From Muribaculaceae bacterium Isolate-037 (Harlan) (lineage in GTDB: Bacteria > Bacteroidota > Bacteroidia > Bacteroidales > Muribaculaceae), in assembly GCA_003762615.1 (NCBI GenBank), contig RIAZ01000008.1, positions 101,547 to 165,546 of the forward strand: a stretch of 64,000 nt of DNA, given 5' to 3'. The notes below the pieces were generated by a model that searched no databases, was not told the DNA's origin, and worked only from the letters and a program-made list of their open reading frames with translations. Below are positions 35,501-44,662 of this stretch, piece after piece. Positions within the stretch are counted from its first letter, which is position 1, and every line of letters starts with the position of its first letter. Made by a program: the position numbers and the translations under genes.

Positions 35501-35887
35501 AAGCGCGTCTGTTATTGCCTTGCATACCTCCTGCATCTTCTCCGGAGTAGGATTCTCAATCTTGTTCTTGAAATCCATATCACCCTCATTCTGAATGGGG
35601 ATGAGATGTATGTGGGCATGAGGCACCTCAAGCCCCAACACTGCCACACCTACCTTTCGGCAAGGTATCGCTTTCTTGATGCCGGCAGCAACGTGCTTGG
35701 CAAAGACCATCATCTCGCCGAGCTGCGCATCGTCAATATCGAAGATGTAATCCGTCTCCTCTTTAGGCACCACAAGAGTATGCCCCCAGTTAACAGGATT
35801 TATATCGAGGAATGCGTAGAACTTATCATTCTCCGCAATCTTATAGGAGGGAATCTCCCCTGCTATGATCTTTGAAAATATTGTCAT
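35489..35887 (-). CDS. HIT family hydrolase
   Basis: The 132-residue product has the histidine triad motif HAHIHLIPI near residues 95-103. It belongs to the Hint-like branch, which hydrolyses nucleoside phosphoramidates or related nucleotide conjugates in the cytoplasm. The N-terminus MTIFSKIIAGEIPSYKIAEN is standard for the family. It follows greA by two bases, so the two are co-transcribed from the promoter at 36569-36600. Confidence 0.95.
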   Translation of the reverse strand: MTIFSKIIAGEIPSYKIAENDKFYAFLDINPVNWGHTLVVPKEETDYIFDIDDAQLGEMMVFAKHVAAGIKKAIPCRKVGVAVLGLEVPHAHIHLIPIQNEGDMDFKNKIENPTPEKMQEVCKAITDALCAK

Positions 35888-35889
35888 GT

Positions 35890-36354
35890 TCAGATCTCGA
35901 TTTTGATCACCTCAAATTCCAACTGTCCGACAGGAGCCTGTACCTTAACGATATCGCCGACCTTATGCCCCATCAGACCTTGGGCGATCGGAGTGGCGGA
36001 AGAGATCTTACCCTCACGGATATTTGCCTCATTCTCAGTCACGATGGTATAAGTGACAACCATATTATTCTTCAGGTTCTTTATAGTCACTTTATTGAGG
36101 AGCTGGATTACGTCAGTATTCAGCTTGCTGTCGTCGATGATGCGTGCAGATGCTATAAGCTCTTTGATCTTGGCAATCTTCATTTCAAGCATACCCTGTG
36201 CCTCCTTGGCAGCATCATACTCTGCATTCTCCGAAAGGTCGCCTTTGTCGCGTGCCTCGGCAATTGCCTGTTTGATCATGGGTCGCTGAGCCTCAAGTTC
36301 GGAGAGCTCTTTCATTTTTTTGTCATACCCTTCCTGGGTCAGATAAGTAGCCAT
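35890..36354 (-). CDS. greA: transcription elongation factor GreA
   Basis: The 154-residue factor rescues backtracked RNA polymerase by stimulating transcript cleavage. The N-terminal coiled coil carries the acidic tip region with LSENAEYDAAKEAQ, which holds the conserved acidic pair, and the C-terminal FKBP-like domain ends with LMGHKVGDIVKVQAPVG. Length and motifs are standard. A consensus promoter about 208 bases upstream gives it an unusually long leader. Confidence 0.96.
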   Translation of the reverse strand: MATYLTQEGYDKKMKELSELEAQRPMIKQAIAEARDKGDLSENAEYDAAKEAQGMLEMKIAKIKELIASARIIDDSKLNTDVIQLLNKVTIKNLKNNMVVTYTIVTENEANIREGKISSATPIAQGLMGHKVGDIVKVQAPVGQLEFEVIKIEI

Positions 36355-36568
36355 AGTTATCAGGTGTTTTTTATTAAATTTTTCATGATTAATTTACCGA
36401 CAGGCAGGCAAAAAGAACTTTTGATATACCCTTGGATATTTTTCAAGAGATACTAAAAAATAAGGAATCTTTTATTTCCGTATCTTCCGCCTGACTTGCG
36501 GACGTGGAGACACGGCTCTAAAAGACCCTCGCTGACGCTCTTTCGCGTTCTGTCTGTATTTTCGGCTG
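36355..36568 (-). promoter_or_regulatory. long leader of greA
   Basis: From the predicted transcription start near 36562 to the ATG at 36354 there are 208 untranslated bases. The 5' part is GC-richer with possible short stems (for example GCGAAAGAGC and CCGCAAGTCAGGCGG); the 3' part is AT-rich. No known riboswitch class was recognised. Confidence 0.45.
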
Positions 36569-36600
36569 CAAAGTTAATCTTTTTTAATTCCTCCTACAAA
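36569..36600 (-). promoter_or_regulatory. promoter of greA-HIT
   Basis: On the minus strand TTTG (36597-36600) and TAACTTTG (36569-36576) are exactly 20 bases apart. Confidence 0.8.
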
Positions 36601-36665
36601 TTTTACAACGTTTTTTACCTATAAATTATCATAAATTAACAAGTGAAGTCTGACGGAAATATAAA

Positions 36666-36697
36666 TTTGCGAAAGTGGATTCGTTTCGCTACCTTTG
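36666..36697 (+). promoter_or_regulatory. promoter of the glycoside hydrolase gene
   Basis: TTTG (36666-36669) and TACCTTTG (36690-36697) are 20 bases apart. The start site near 36704 leaves about 21 bases before the ATG at 36725 and excludes the GTG at 36701. Confidence 0.8.
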
Positions 36698-36724
36698 TAA
36701 GTGAGTTGTATTAATTTCATTGTC

Positions 36725-39529
36725 ATGACCTACTATTTCAAGCAGGCTGCCGCAGCCGCTTTTCTGATGATATCCTCTCTAATGACATCGGCTCGCGAGC
36801 ATATCGACCTTGCCGGAGATTGGAACTTCATCCTACTGAATGCCCCTTCTGAAATTCCGGCGGAAGGTAAACTCTCTTTGCCCGGAACTCTCGACACCAA
36901 CCGGGTAGGTATACCGGTAGAGGAATCGGACAACACGTCGCAACTTTCTCGACGATTCTCTTACACAGGTTCGGCGATATTCTCAAAGACAGTCACCATA
37001 CCGGAGGAATGGCGTGGGAAGCATATCGAACTGTTACTCGAAAGGACACGTCCGGCTTCTGTGGCTGTCGATGGTAAACGGATATCCTACTCATCACTCA
37101 TATCCGCTCCGCAACGTCATGACCTCTCGGATGCCCTATCTCCCGGAACGCACACCATAGAAATCACCGTGAACAACGGCGACTCAATACCTCTCCCCAT
37201 CCGCAACAACTCCCACGCCTGCACCGAATCGACACAGACCAACTGGAATGGCATAATCGGGGAGATAAGGCTATCGGCTATGCCCCGGCTGCATATCAAG
37301 TCGGCAATCCCATTTCCTCAGACCGATTCCACCCGCAACGGCATGCGCCGATTAGACGTGACCCTATCACAGAACCCACCCGCCGGATATATTATCACTG
37401 CAATGACCGGAGATGATGAGGCGGACAGAATCAAACTCTCCCCCGACACTGACACATTCTCCCTCTGGCTACCTCCGACAGACCGAGAACAGATGTGGAG
37501 CGAATGGAACCCTACAAGCGAGAACGTAAGCATATCCTTGCAATCACCCGATGGCATGATGGAAGATTCCATCTCCGTCAGTTCCGCCCCACGTGATTTC
37601 CACACGGTAGGAAGGCAGTTTATCGTAAACGGTCATCCCGCTTTCCTTAGAGGTCGCCATGATGCCTGCGTGTTCCCGATGACGGCACACGTCCCTATGG
37701 ACTATGAATCATGGAGACGCTATTTCAGTATCATAAAGGATTACGGACTCAACCATGTCCGGTTTCATTCATGGTGCCCACCGGAGGAATGTTTCCGCGC
37801 GGCTGACGAAGCCGGCGTATATCTCCAGCCGGAACTACCGATATGGGGTAGTTTTGACCACGACAACACTGAGCTTATGGATTTCCTCGCGAAGGAACTG
37901 GATGCAATAGTCTCGGAATATTCCCATCATCCCTCATTCATGATGTTCTCTCTTGGCAACGAACTCTGGGGTGAGATCGAGCTGATGAAGGGATTCCTTG
38001 ACCGGGCGAAGGAGATCAACCCGTATCTTCTCACCACATACGGTTCAAATATCTATCTCGGTTGGAAAGGACATATAGATGGTGAGGATTTCCTCGTGAC
38101 GTGTCGCGTAGGGGGCGGTGACGGCTTCTCGACTCATACACGGGCATCTTTCTCATTTGCCGATGCAGACAACGGAGGAATCCTAAATTCCACCTATCCT
38201 AACTCGGAGATGAATTTCTCAAATGCCATATCCCTTTCACCTGTGCCGGTGATCGGTCATGAGACAGGGCAATACCAGATATTTCCGGATTTCCGCGAGA
38301 TGTTCAAATATACAGGGGTGCTCCGTCCTGACAATTTCAAGGAGTTTGCACGCCGGGTCACGGATGCCGGGAATGCACGTAAGGCACAACGTTTCTTCCG
38401 CGCCTCCGGTGAGTTGGCTACGCGTCTTTATCGTGCAGATATGGAGATGAATCTGCGCACTCCTGGAATGGGTGGATTTCAGCTCCTCGACCTTCAGGAT
38501 TATCCCGGGCAAGGTACGGCTCTTGTAGGAATTCTGGATGCATTTATGGATTCGAAAGGGCTGGTGACTCCGGAAAAGTGGAGGGAGGCGTGTGATCAGG
38601 TGACCATTCTCGCTGAATTGCCGAAATTCTGCTTCACCTCCGGAGAGAGTGTGGAGATACCGGTAAAGGTTGCCAATTTCAGTGCATCCGACCTCGACGG
38701 TATGAATATCGGGTGGACCACACCATTCGCAAGCGGCAATCTCTCAACATCGTCGGGTGAAGGGGTTGTGGATGCGGGGAATATATCGCTGACGATTCCG
38801 GATGTGAAGGTTCCGGTAAAGAGTAGTCTTCAGCTATCCTCTTCAAAGGCATCAAACAGCTATGACATCTGGATATATCCAACCGAAGAACCACGGACAG
38901 AAGATGTGGTTGTCACCACAGATCTTGATTTCGCATTGAAGGCTCTTGACAAGGGTGGACGGGTGATTCTTTGTCCGGATACGGCTACCGTTCGGGAGAC
39001 ATCCCTCGGTCCGCTATTCACCACTGACTATTGGAACTACCGTATGTTCCGCACCATCTGCGACAATGTGAAGAAGGAGCCGTCGCCGGGCACACTCGGT
39101 CTCCTCATTGACGATTCTCATGAGGCGTTCCGCCTTTTCCCGACGGACTTCCATTCCGACTGGCAATGGTTTGCGACCGTGGCAAACTCCCATCCTTTGA
39201 TTATTGACAGGTTGCCTAAGGATATCGACCCGATAGTAGAGGTGATTGACAATGTAGAGCGCAACTACCGTCTCGCCCTGATGCTGGAATGTTCTGTCGG
39301 CAAAGGTAAACTGATGATCATATCCGCCGACATGAAAAAGGCTGCGGAGCATCCGGAAGGGAGATGGCTGCTCAATTCAGTGAAAACATACATGGCATCC
39401 AAGAGATGCAAGCCGTCTCTACTGCTGTCGCCCCAGCAAGTGACCGACCTGCTGACAAAGCCATCGGTGAAACGCATAATCAAGGAGATACGCAACGAAT
39501 CCTACGACAACAAACCCAACGGAATCTGA
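36725..39529 (+). CDS. glycoside hydrolase family 2 protein
   Basis: The 934-residue product has a signal peptide (about 1-23) and GH2 domain order. The N-terminal sugar-binding domain starts at LAGDWNFILLNAP, an immunoglobulin-like domain follows, and the TIM barrel has NHVRFHSWCPPEECF. In the barrel, Glu413 in SLGNELWG is the expected acid/base and Glu513 in VIGHETGQY the expected nucleophile. It should act on beta-linked sugars in the periplasm or at the surface; the exact substrate (galactose, mannose, glucuronate or other) cannot be read from the sequence. It stands alone, without susC/susD genes nearby. Confidence 0.9.
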   Translation: MTYYFKQAAAAAFLMISSLMTSAREHIDLAGDWNFILLNAPSEIPAEGKLSLPGTLDTNRVGIPVEESDNTSQLSRRFSYTGSAIFSKTVTIPEEWRGKHIELLLERTRPASVAVDGKRISYSSLISAPQRHDLSDALSPGTHTIEITVNNGDSIPLPIRNNSHACTESTQTNWNGIIGEIRLSAMPRLHIKSAIPFPQTDSTRNGMRRLDVTLSQNPPAGYIITAMTGDDEADRIKLSPDTDTFSLWLPPTDREQMWSEWNPTSENVSISLQSPDGMMEDSISVSSAPRDFHTVGRQFIVNGHPAFLRGRHDACVFPMTAHVPMDYESWRRYFSIIKDYGLNHVRFHSWCPPEECFRAADEAGVYLQPELPIWGSFDHDNTELMDFLAKELDAIVSEYSHHPSFMMFSLGNELWGEIELMKGFLDRAKEINPYLLTTYGSNIYLGWKGHIDGEDFLVTCRVGGGDGFSTHTRASFSFADADNGGILNSTYPNSEMNFSNAISLSPVPVIGHETGQYQIFPDFREMFKYTGVLRPDNFKEFARRVTDAGNARKAQRFFRASGELATRLYRADMEMNLRTPGMGGFQLLDLQDYPGQGTALVGILDAFMDSKGLVTPEKWREACDQVTILAELPKFCFTSGESVEIPVKVANFSASDLDGMNIGWTTPFASGNLSTSSGEGVVDAGNISLTIPDVKVPVKSSLQLSSSKASNSYDIWIYPTEEPRTEDVVVTTDLDFALKALDKGGRVILCPDTATVRETSLGPLFTTDYWNYRMFRTICDNVKKEPSPGTLGLLIDDSHEAFRLFPTDFHSDWQWFATVANSHPLIIDRLPKDIDPIVEVIDNVERNYRLALMLECSVGKGKLMIISADMKKAAEHPEGRWLLNSVKTYMASKRCKPSLLLSPQQVTDLLTKPSVKRIIKEIRNESYDNKPNGI

Positions 39530-39550
39530 CCACAGGCTACAGCTTAAATA

Positions 39551-39641
39551 CACCGCAAAGAGCGCGGAGAGCGCGGAGTTTTTTCTTTTAATTATTCGTA
39601 TGATTCAAAAAATCTCCGCGCTCTCCGTGTGCTCTGTGGTA
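39551..39641. repeat. single palindromic repeat, variant B (downstream of toxin gene)
   Basis: Arms of about 26 bases (39551-39577 ACCGCAAAGAGCGCGGAGAG onward; 39614-39640 CTCCGCGCTCTCCGTGTGCT onward) are reverse complements. The loop of about 36 bases has the variant core ATTATTCGTATGATTCAAAA, shared with the copies at 40334-40605 but absent from the arrays at 23.6-25 kb. Confidence 0.85.
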
Positions 39642-39667
39642 GATCAACCACAAATAATTACTTTGAT

Positions 39668-39994
39668 TTATAAATACATACTTGCGACGATTTCCTTTAT
39701 AACATTGAGATTGACACTCTCTGCATCGGATTTATCATAGGCATATATCAGATACAGGCAATCATTACGCTCAACCATATTGAGCGTAATGACCGTTGCC
39801 CCACCGGACTTACCTTTACCTTTGGCAGCGATAGCCATACGCACCTTACGGTAGCCATCGCCCAAATCTACGCCCATTTCCGGATTTTTTTCAAGGGCAT
39901 CAAGCAATGCATCATAATCCTTCCTAAAACTACGATAACGTTTAGCCATCGGCTTCACGCATCTAAGAAATACATCTGTAGCCTTAATTTCCAT
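39668..39994 (-). CDS. RelE/ParE-like toxin of a type II toxin-antitoxin pair
   Basis: The 108-residue basic product resembles RelE-superfamily toxins: VKPMAKRYRSFRKDYDALLD, LGDGYRKVRMAIAAKGKGKS and a C-terminal YLIYAYDKSDAESV strand. In the family such proteins cut mRNA at the ribosome or inhibit gyrase. The start codon overlaps the stop of the antitoxin gene (TGATG), which is the usual coupling. The pair is flanked by variant palindromic repeats on both sides, a sign of accessory DNA. Confidence in the toxin class is moderate because no catalytic residue set can be fixed. Confidence 0.75.
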   Translation of the reverse strand: MEIKATDVFLRCVKPMAKRYRSFRKDYDALLDALEKNPEMGVDLGDGYRKVRMAIAAKGKGKSGGATVITLNMVERNDCLYLIYAYDKSDAESVNLNVIKEIVASMYL

Positions 39995-40224
39995 CAGAAA
40001 ACCAAATCTCTTGCATTAGGGAGATCAATGCGACCTTCGAGATGTTCTTTAACTTCCTTCAGCGATTCCAATATATCCCGTTTCACTATCTCATCCTCAC
40101 TTGTAATTGGGACAATCTTAAAATTGCCCACTCTTGAAGTGAGCATCACAGACTGTCCACTTTTTGCCGCGCTCAAAATTTTTGTCTGATTGGCACGAAA
40201 TTCTCTTGCTGTCACTACCTGCAT
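39994..40224 (-). CDS. Phd/YefM-like antitoxin
   Basis: The 76-residue product begins MQVVTAREFRANQTKILSAA, the typical N-terminal DNA-binding module of Phd/YefM antitoxins, and continues with SGQSVMLTSRVGNFKIVPI. The C-terminal part is charged and would wrap the toxin. The start at 40224 is chosen because the upstream in-frame codon lies in or before the -7 box at 40242-40249. Autoregulation of the pair through this protein is expected from the family. Confidence 0.8.
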   Translation of the reverse strand: MQVVTAREFRANQTKILSAAKSGQSVMLTSRVGNFKIVPITSEDEIVKRDILESLKEVKEHLEGRIDLPNARDLVF

Positions 40225-40241
40225 ATACAATTGTTTTTCTG

Positions 40242-40249
40242 CAAATATA
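40242..40249 (-). promoter_or_regulatory. -7 box of the toxin-antitoxin pair
   Basis: CAAATATA reads TATATTTG on the minus strand, a consensus -7 box 18 bases from the antitoxin start. No clear -33 box is seen. Confidence 0.55.
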
Positions 40250-40328
40250 ACAAACATCTACCAATTTGGTACACATATTAATATATATTAACACTTAAAT
40301 TTAAAATCTCCTCGATTGCAAAAGTCAG

Positions 40329-40612
40329 TAGATCAACCGCAAAGAGCGCGGAGCGCACGGAGGTTTTTATTCGTATAATTCAAAAAATCTCTGTGCTCTC
40401 CGTGTGCTCTGTGGTAGATCAACCGCGAAGAACGCGGAGCGCACGGAGGTTTTTCTTTTTATTATTCGTATGATTCAAAAAATCTCCGCGCTCTCCGTGT
40501 GCCCTGTGGTAGATTAACCGCAAAGAGCGCGGAGCGCACGGAGTTTTTTATTTTTATTATTCGAATGATTCAAAAAATCTCTGCGTTCTCTGTGTGCTCT
40601 GTGGTAGATTAA
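40329..40612. repeat. three tandem palindromic repeats, variant B
   Basis: Copies begin near 40334, 40419 and 40514 with a period of about 85-95 bases. Each reads AACCGCAAAGAGCGCGGAGC, GCACGGAG, a T-rich loop with ATTATTCGTATGATTCAAAA, then CTCCGCGCTCTCCGTGTGCT and CTGTGGTAGAT. They are related in the GC-rich arms to the arrays at 23.6-25 kb, with a different loop and joiner. Confidence 0.88.
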
Positions 40613-40678
40613 CCGTCGAGGTGATGAGGTGATGAAAAATAATTATCGTAATAATTTTTAACAACTACTTATTTTTAT

Positions 40679-40686
40679 TATCTTTG
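40679..40686 (+). promoter_or_regulatory. -7 box of sufE
   Basis: TATCTTTG at 40679-40686 fits the -7 consensus. The leader to the ATG at 40771 would be about 78 bases. Confidence 0.5.
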
Positions 40687-40770
40687 CATTTCAAAGACGT
40701 ACATCGGGGTTGGAATATCGTAATGATATGGCTGATTGCGGTGGATTTTCTTTATTTAATTTTTAAAATT

Positions 40771-41196
40771 ATGACTATCAACGACACACAAGACGAAATA
40801 ATCGAGGAGTTCGAAGGTCTGACCGATTGGATGGACAGATATGCCTATATCATTGATTTAGGCAACACATTGCCGGAATTTCCGGAAAGCGAAAAAACTC
40901 CGCAAAATCTTATTGAAGGTTGTCAGAGCCGCGTGTGGATCACGGCAGAAAAGACTACCGAAGGACGCATCCACTTCCAAGCGGATTCCGACGCGCTTAT
41001 AGTCAAGGGAATTGTTGCCCTGTTGATGAGGGTGCTCGATGACCGCACTCCCGACGAAATACTCAATGCCGACCTATATTTCATCGACAAAATCGGGCTG
41101 AAAGAACATCTCTCCCCCACACGAAGCAACGGACTCGTAGCAATGGTGAAGCAGATCCACAACTATGCCCGTGCCTTCAAGATGATCGGTGGCTGA
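40771..41196 (+). CDS. sufE: SufE-family Fe-S cluster assembly protein
   Basis: The 141-residue product accepts sulfur from the SufS cysteine desulfurase. The active cysteine is Cys51 in NLIEGCQSRVW, at the same position as in E. coli SufE. The C-terminal part, with GLKEHLSPTRSNGLVAMV, is typical. The ATG at 40771 is used because the upstream in-frame TTG (40684) lies inside a -7 box. No other suf gene is nearby; it precedes two peptide transporter genes and may be co-transcribed with the first (gap 68 bases). Confidence 0.93.
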   Translation: MTINDTQDEIIEEFEGLTDWMDRYAYIIDLGNTLPEFPESEKTPQNLIEGCQSRVWITAEKTTEGRIHFQADSDALIVKGIVALLMRVLDDRTPDEILNADLYFIDKIGLKEHLSPTRSNGLVAMVKQIHNYARAFKMIGG

Positions 41197-41264
41197 CAAG
41201 CCTGCCGCTTATCGTCTCCCATAATCGAATCCCCTAACATAATAATAATTTAATACCACGACAC

Positions 41265-42788
41265 ATGTTTAAAAATCAACCCAAAGGGCTGATTCCCGCC
41301 GCCCTCAGCAACATGGGCGAGCGTTTCGGCTACTACATCATGAACGCTGTGTTAGTCCTTTTCCTCTGTTCCAAATTCGGACTAAAGGAGGAGACAAGCG
41401 CAATCATCTATTCCTGCTTCTATGCCGGAATATACGTACTGAGCCTTGTAGGCGGTCTTATCGCTGACAAGACCCGCAACTACAAGGGCACTATCATAAC
41501 CGGTCTCTGCATAATGACCGCCGGTTATATCCTGCTCTCCTTCCCGATTTTCGCAACTGCTGAAAATCAGACATGGCTCCTCACCCTCACCTGCGGCGCA
41601 CTCTTCCTGATAGCATTCGGAAACGGCCTTTTCAAAGGAAACCTGCAGGCAATCGTCGGTCAGCTGTATGACAACCCGAGATATGCCTCTCAGCGTGACT
41701 CCGGCTTCCAGATCTTCTACGTATTCATCAACATCGGCGGTCTCATCGCACCGTTCGTAGCCCCTTTGCTCAGAAGCTGGTGGCTTGGCGAAAACGGTCT
41801 GATCTACAATGCGTCGCTCCCCGCGCTCTGCCATGAGTATCTGAGCGTCACCGACAATATGGACACCCAGAACCTCAACAACCTATATGCTCTTATTACC
41901 GAGGTAGGCGGCAACGCATCAACAGAGATTTCTGCTTTCTGCACCAAATATCTCGACGTATTCAACACCGGTATCCACTATTCATTCATCGCTTCTGTAT
42001 CGGCAATGATAATCTCTCTGATTATCTTCATACTGACCAAGAAGCAGCTCCCCTCTCCCGCTCAGAAAGAGAAGGGTGAAACCGTGAACTATACTGCCGA
42101 GGAGAAGAAGCAGATGGCTACCGAAATCAAGCAGCGTATGTATGCACTCTTCGCAGTGCTCGGCATCGCCATATTCTTCTGGTTCTCATTCCACCAGAAC
42201 GGCACATCACTCTCCCTCTTTGCCCGTGACTTCGTGAAGACCGATTCCGTACAGCCGGAAATCTGGCAGGCTCTCAATCCATTCTTCGTTATTGTGCTCA
42301 CCCCCGTGGTGATGTGGGTATTCTCCTCACTCTCACGTCGTGGAAAAGAGATCTCAACACCCCGTAAGATTGCAATCGGTATGGGTCTTGCAGGTCTTGC
42401 TTACCTATTCCTTGCAGTGTTCTCACTCCTTGAAGGATATCCTTCAGCAGAGACATTCAAATCTCTCGCGCCTGCAGTGGCAGAAGGGATGAAGACCGGA
42501 CCATGGGTTCTCTTCGTGCTCTACTTCTTCCTGACAGTGGCAGAGCTCTTCATCTCCCCGCTCGGTCTCTCATTCGTATCAAAAGTTGCTCCCAAACACC
42601 TTCAAGGTCTATGCCAGGGTCTATGGCTCGGTGCGACAGCCGTCGGCAACCTCCTTCTCTGGATCGGTCCGTTGATCTACAACGCCTGCCCCATCTGGGT
42701 GGCATGGACAGTGTTCCTGTCGGTATGTCTCGTATCAATGGGTATAATGTACTCAATGGTGGGATGGCTTGAAAGAGTCACTAAGTGA
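41265..42788 (+). CDS. POT-family peptide transporter (first copy)
   Basis: The 507-residue product is a proton-coupled oligopeptide transporter of the major facilitator type. Family signatures are GNGLFKGNLQAIVGQLYD and FQIFYVFINIGGLIAPFVAP, with about 12-14 hydrophobic helices. The first helix has NMGERFGYYIM, so the E-x-x-E-R proton-coupling motif reads N-x-x-E-R. The second copy lies 110 bases downstream and begins with nearly the same sequence, so the pair arose by tandem duplication. Di- and tripeptides are the expected substrates. Confidence 0.93.
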   Translation: MFKNQPKGLIPAALSNMGERFGYYIMNAVLVLFLCSKFGLKEETSAIIYSCFYAGIYVLSLVGGLIADKTRNYKGTIITGLCIMTAGYILLSFPIFATAENQTWLLTLTCGALFLIAFGNGLFKGNLQAIVGQLYDNPRYASQRDSGFQIFYVFINIGGLIAPFVAPLLRSWWLGENGLIYNASLPALCHEYLSVTDNMDTQNLNNLYALITEVGGNASTEISAFCTKYLDVFNTGIHYSFIASVSAMIISLIIFILTKKQLPSPAQKEKGETVNYTAEEKKQMATEIKQRMYALFAVLGIAIFFWFSFHQNGTSLSLFARDFVKTDSVQPEIWQALNPFFVIVLTPVVMWVFSSLSRRGKEISTPRKIAIGMGLAGLAYLFLAVFSLLEGYPSAETFKSLAPAVAEGMKTGPWVLFVLYFFLTVAELFISPLGLSFVSKVAPKHLQGLCQGLWLGATAVGNLLLWIGPLIYNACPIWVAWTVFLSVCLVSMGIMYSMVGWLERVTK

Positions 42789-42826
42789 TACGACAGTTTA
42801 TAGTTTAAGGTTTAAAGTTTAAAATT

Positions 42827-42879
42827 AAAGTTGACAGCATAGGGTAAAGACATATCGTTAAAACCCATCTGTCAACTTT
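42827..42879 (+). terminator. hairpin between the two POT genes
   Basis: Arms AAAGTTGACAG and CTGTCAACTTT (42827-42837, 42869-42879) plus inner pairing of ATAGGGT with ACCCAT form a hairpin, followed by TTCTCTTTT. It would reduce read-through into the second transporter gene. Confidence 0.65.
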
Positions 42880-42898
42880 TCTCTTTTAATACATCATT

Positions 42899-44608
42899 AT
42901 GTTTAACAACCAACCCAAAGGACTTTACGTATTGGCACTCGCCAATACCGGCGAACGATTCGGCTACTACACGATGCTCGCCATTTTCCTGCTTTTCCTG
43001 CAGGCGAAGTTCGGATTCGACTCCACAATATCCGGACAGATATATGCAATATTCCTCGCTCTCGTCTACTTCATGCCCCTCGTCGGTGGTTGGGTAGCCG
43101 ACAAATGGAGCTTCTCAAAATGCGTCGTGACAGGTCTCGCAGTAATGTTCGTGGGCTACTCCGTAATGGCAATCCCCACCGAGATACGCTCCACATCATC
43201 TCTCATGATCCTATGTGCCGCTCTCTGCATGATAGCCATAGGGACAGGTCTCTTCAAAGGTAACCTTCAGGTAATGGTAGGCGACCTCTACAACGATCCG
43301 CGATACAGCAACCAGCGTGATGCCGCCTTCTCCCTCTTCTATATGGCAATCAATATCGGCTCAATGTTCGCACCAATGGCAGCTACTGCAATGTGTAACA
43401 TCGCACTCAACGCTAAGGGTCTCGTATACAACGCCGACCTTCCGGCTCTCTGCAACGCACTACTTGACGGAAACGGCTCCGCCTCACAATTGGCGGCTAA
43501 GGCAGCGGAAAGCGGCATGACAGTAGGCACTGATGCTACGGCATGGGCAAACGACTACATCACTACCCTCTCCACCGGCTACAGCTACGCCTTCGCTGTG
43601 GCTTGCGGATCGCTAATCGTAAGCTTCCTTATCTATTTCCTCGGACGCTCAACATACGCCCACATAATCTCCGGAAAGAAACAGGATGGTAAGGCTTCTG
43701 CCTCAAACGATGCTCCCGAACTTACCCCCGCCCAGACAAAGGCAAGAGTCGTGGCATTGCTGCTCGTATTTGCCGTCGTGATATTCTTCTGGATGGTGTT
43801 CCATCAGAACGGCGCGACACTCACCGAATTCGCCAAAAGCTGCACATCACCTGAAGCCGGCGGCTGGACCCGCATCGGATTCAACGTATGGGCACTCTGT
43901 TCCATCGCAATCGGAGTATACGCCCTCTTCAGCCTCTTCCAAAGCAAGACCGGGAAAGGACGTATCATCAGCGTCATCATCCTTGCTGCAGTGGCAGGCG
44001 CACTATGCTATTTCTACGATGCAACCCCAAATCCCCTCACCGGCATACAACCTCAGGAATACCAGCAGTTCAATCCATTCTACGTGGTGGCATTGACTCC
44101 GGTATCGCTTGCGTTCTTCGGCTGGCTTGCAAGGCGTGGCAAAGAACCCTCCGCACCCCGCAAGATCGGATATGGCATGCTTATGGCTGCCGTTGCATAC
44201 GCCGTCATGATGGTCGGCTCGTTCTCCCTCTCCGGCACGTCAGGTGCAGTATCCCACAATTGGCTAATCTCCACCTATCTCCTTCTGACTTTCGCGGAAT
44301 TGCTACTGTCGCCGATGGGCATATCATTCGTATCAAAGGTGGCTCCTCCCAAACTAAAAGGCTCAATGATGGGCGGATGGTTTGCAGCCACTGCCGTAGG
44401 CAACTATCTCGTGTCTATCCCGATGTTCCTCTGGGGAAAGATTCCGGTATATATGCTGTGGATTATACTCATCGCCATCTGCCTCATCTCCGCCACATTC
44501 ATATTCTCCATCATGAAGAAACTTGAAGCTGCCACGGGCGACGACGCTTCTTCCTCGCTGGAGAAAGCGGCAGAGGCGGAAAAGACAGCGGCAGAAGCCG
44601 AGATTTGA
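42899..44608 (+). CDS. POT-family peptide transporter (second copy)
   Basis: The 569-residue paralogue of the preceding gene starts MFNNQPKGLYVLALANTGER. Signatures are GTGLFKGNLQVMVGDLYND and FSLFYMAINIGSMFAPMA. It also has N-x-x-E-R in place of E-x-x-E-R. It is about 60 residues longer than the first copy because of larger loops and an acidic, Ala/Glu-rich C-terminal tail (KAAEAEKTAAEAEI). The divergence between copies suggests different peptide preferences. Confidence 0.93.
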   Translation: MFNNQPKGLYVLALANTGERFGYYTMLAIFLLFLQAKFGFDSTISGQIYAIFLALVYFMPLVGGWVADKWSFSKCVVTGLAVMFVGYSVMAIPTEIRSTSSLMILCAALCMIAIGTGLFKGNLQVMVGDLYNDPRYSNQRDAAFSLFYMAINIGSMFAPMAATAMCNIALNAKGLVYNADLPALCNALLDGNGSASQLAAKAAESGMTVGTDATAWANDYITTLSTGYSYAFAVACGSLIVSFLIYFLGRSTYAHIISGKKQDGKASASNDAPELTPAQTKARVVALLLVFAVVIFFWMVFHQNGATLTEFAKSCTSPEAGGWTRIGFNVWALCSIAIGVYALFSLFQSKTGKGRIISVIILAAVAGALCYFYDATPNPLTGIQPQEYQQFNPFYVVALTPVSLAFFGWLARRGKEPSAPRKIGYGMLMAAVAYAVMMVGSFSLSGTSGAVSHNWLISTYLLLTFAELLLSPMGISFVSKVAPPKLKGSMMGGWFAATAVGNYLVSIPMFLWGKIPVYMLWIILIAICLISATFIFSIMKKLEAATGDDASSSLEKAAEAEKTAAEAEI

Positions 44609-44662
44609 CCTTATACGTTAACTTTATACTCTATTATTTGTTAATATAATAGAGTTATACAT

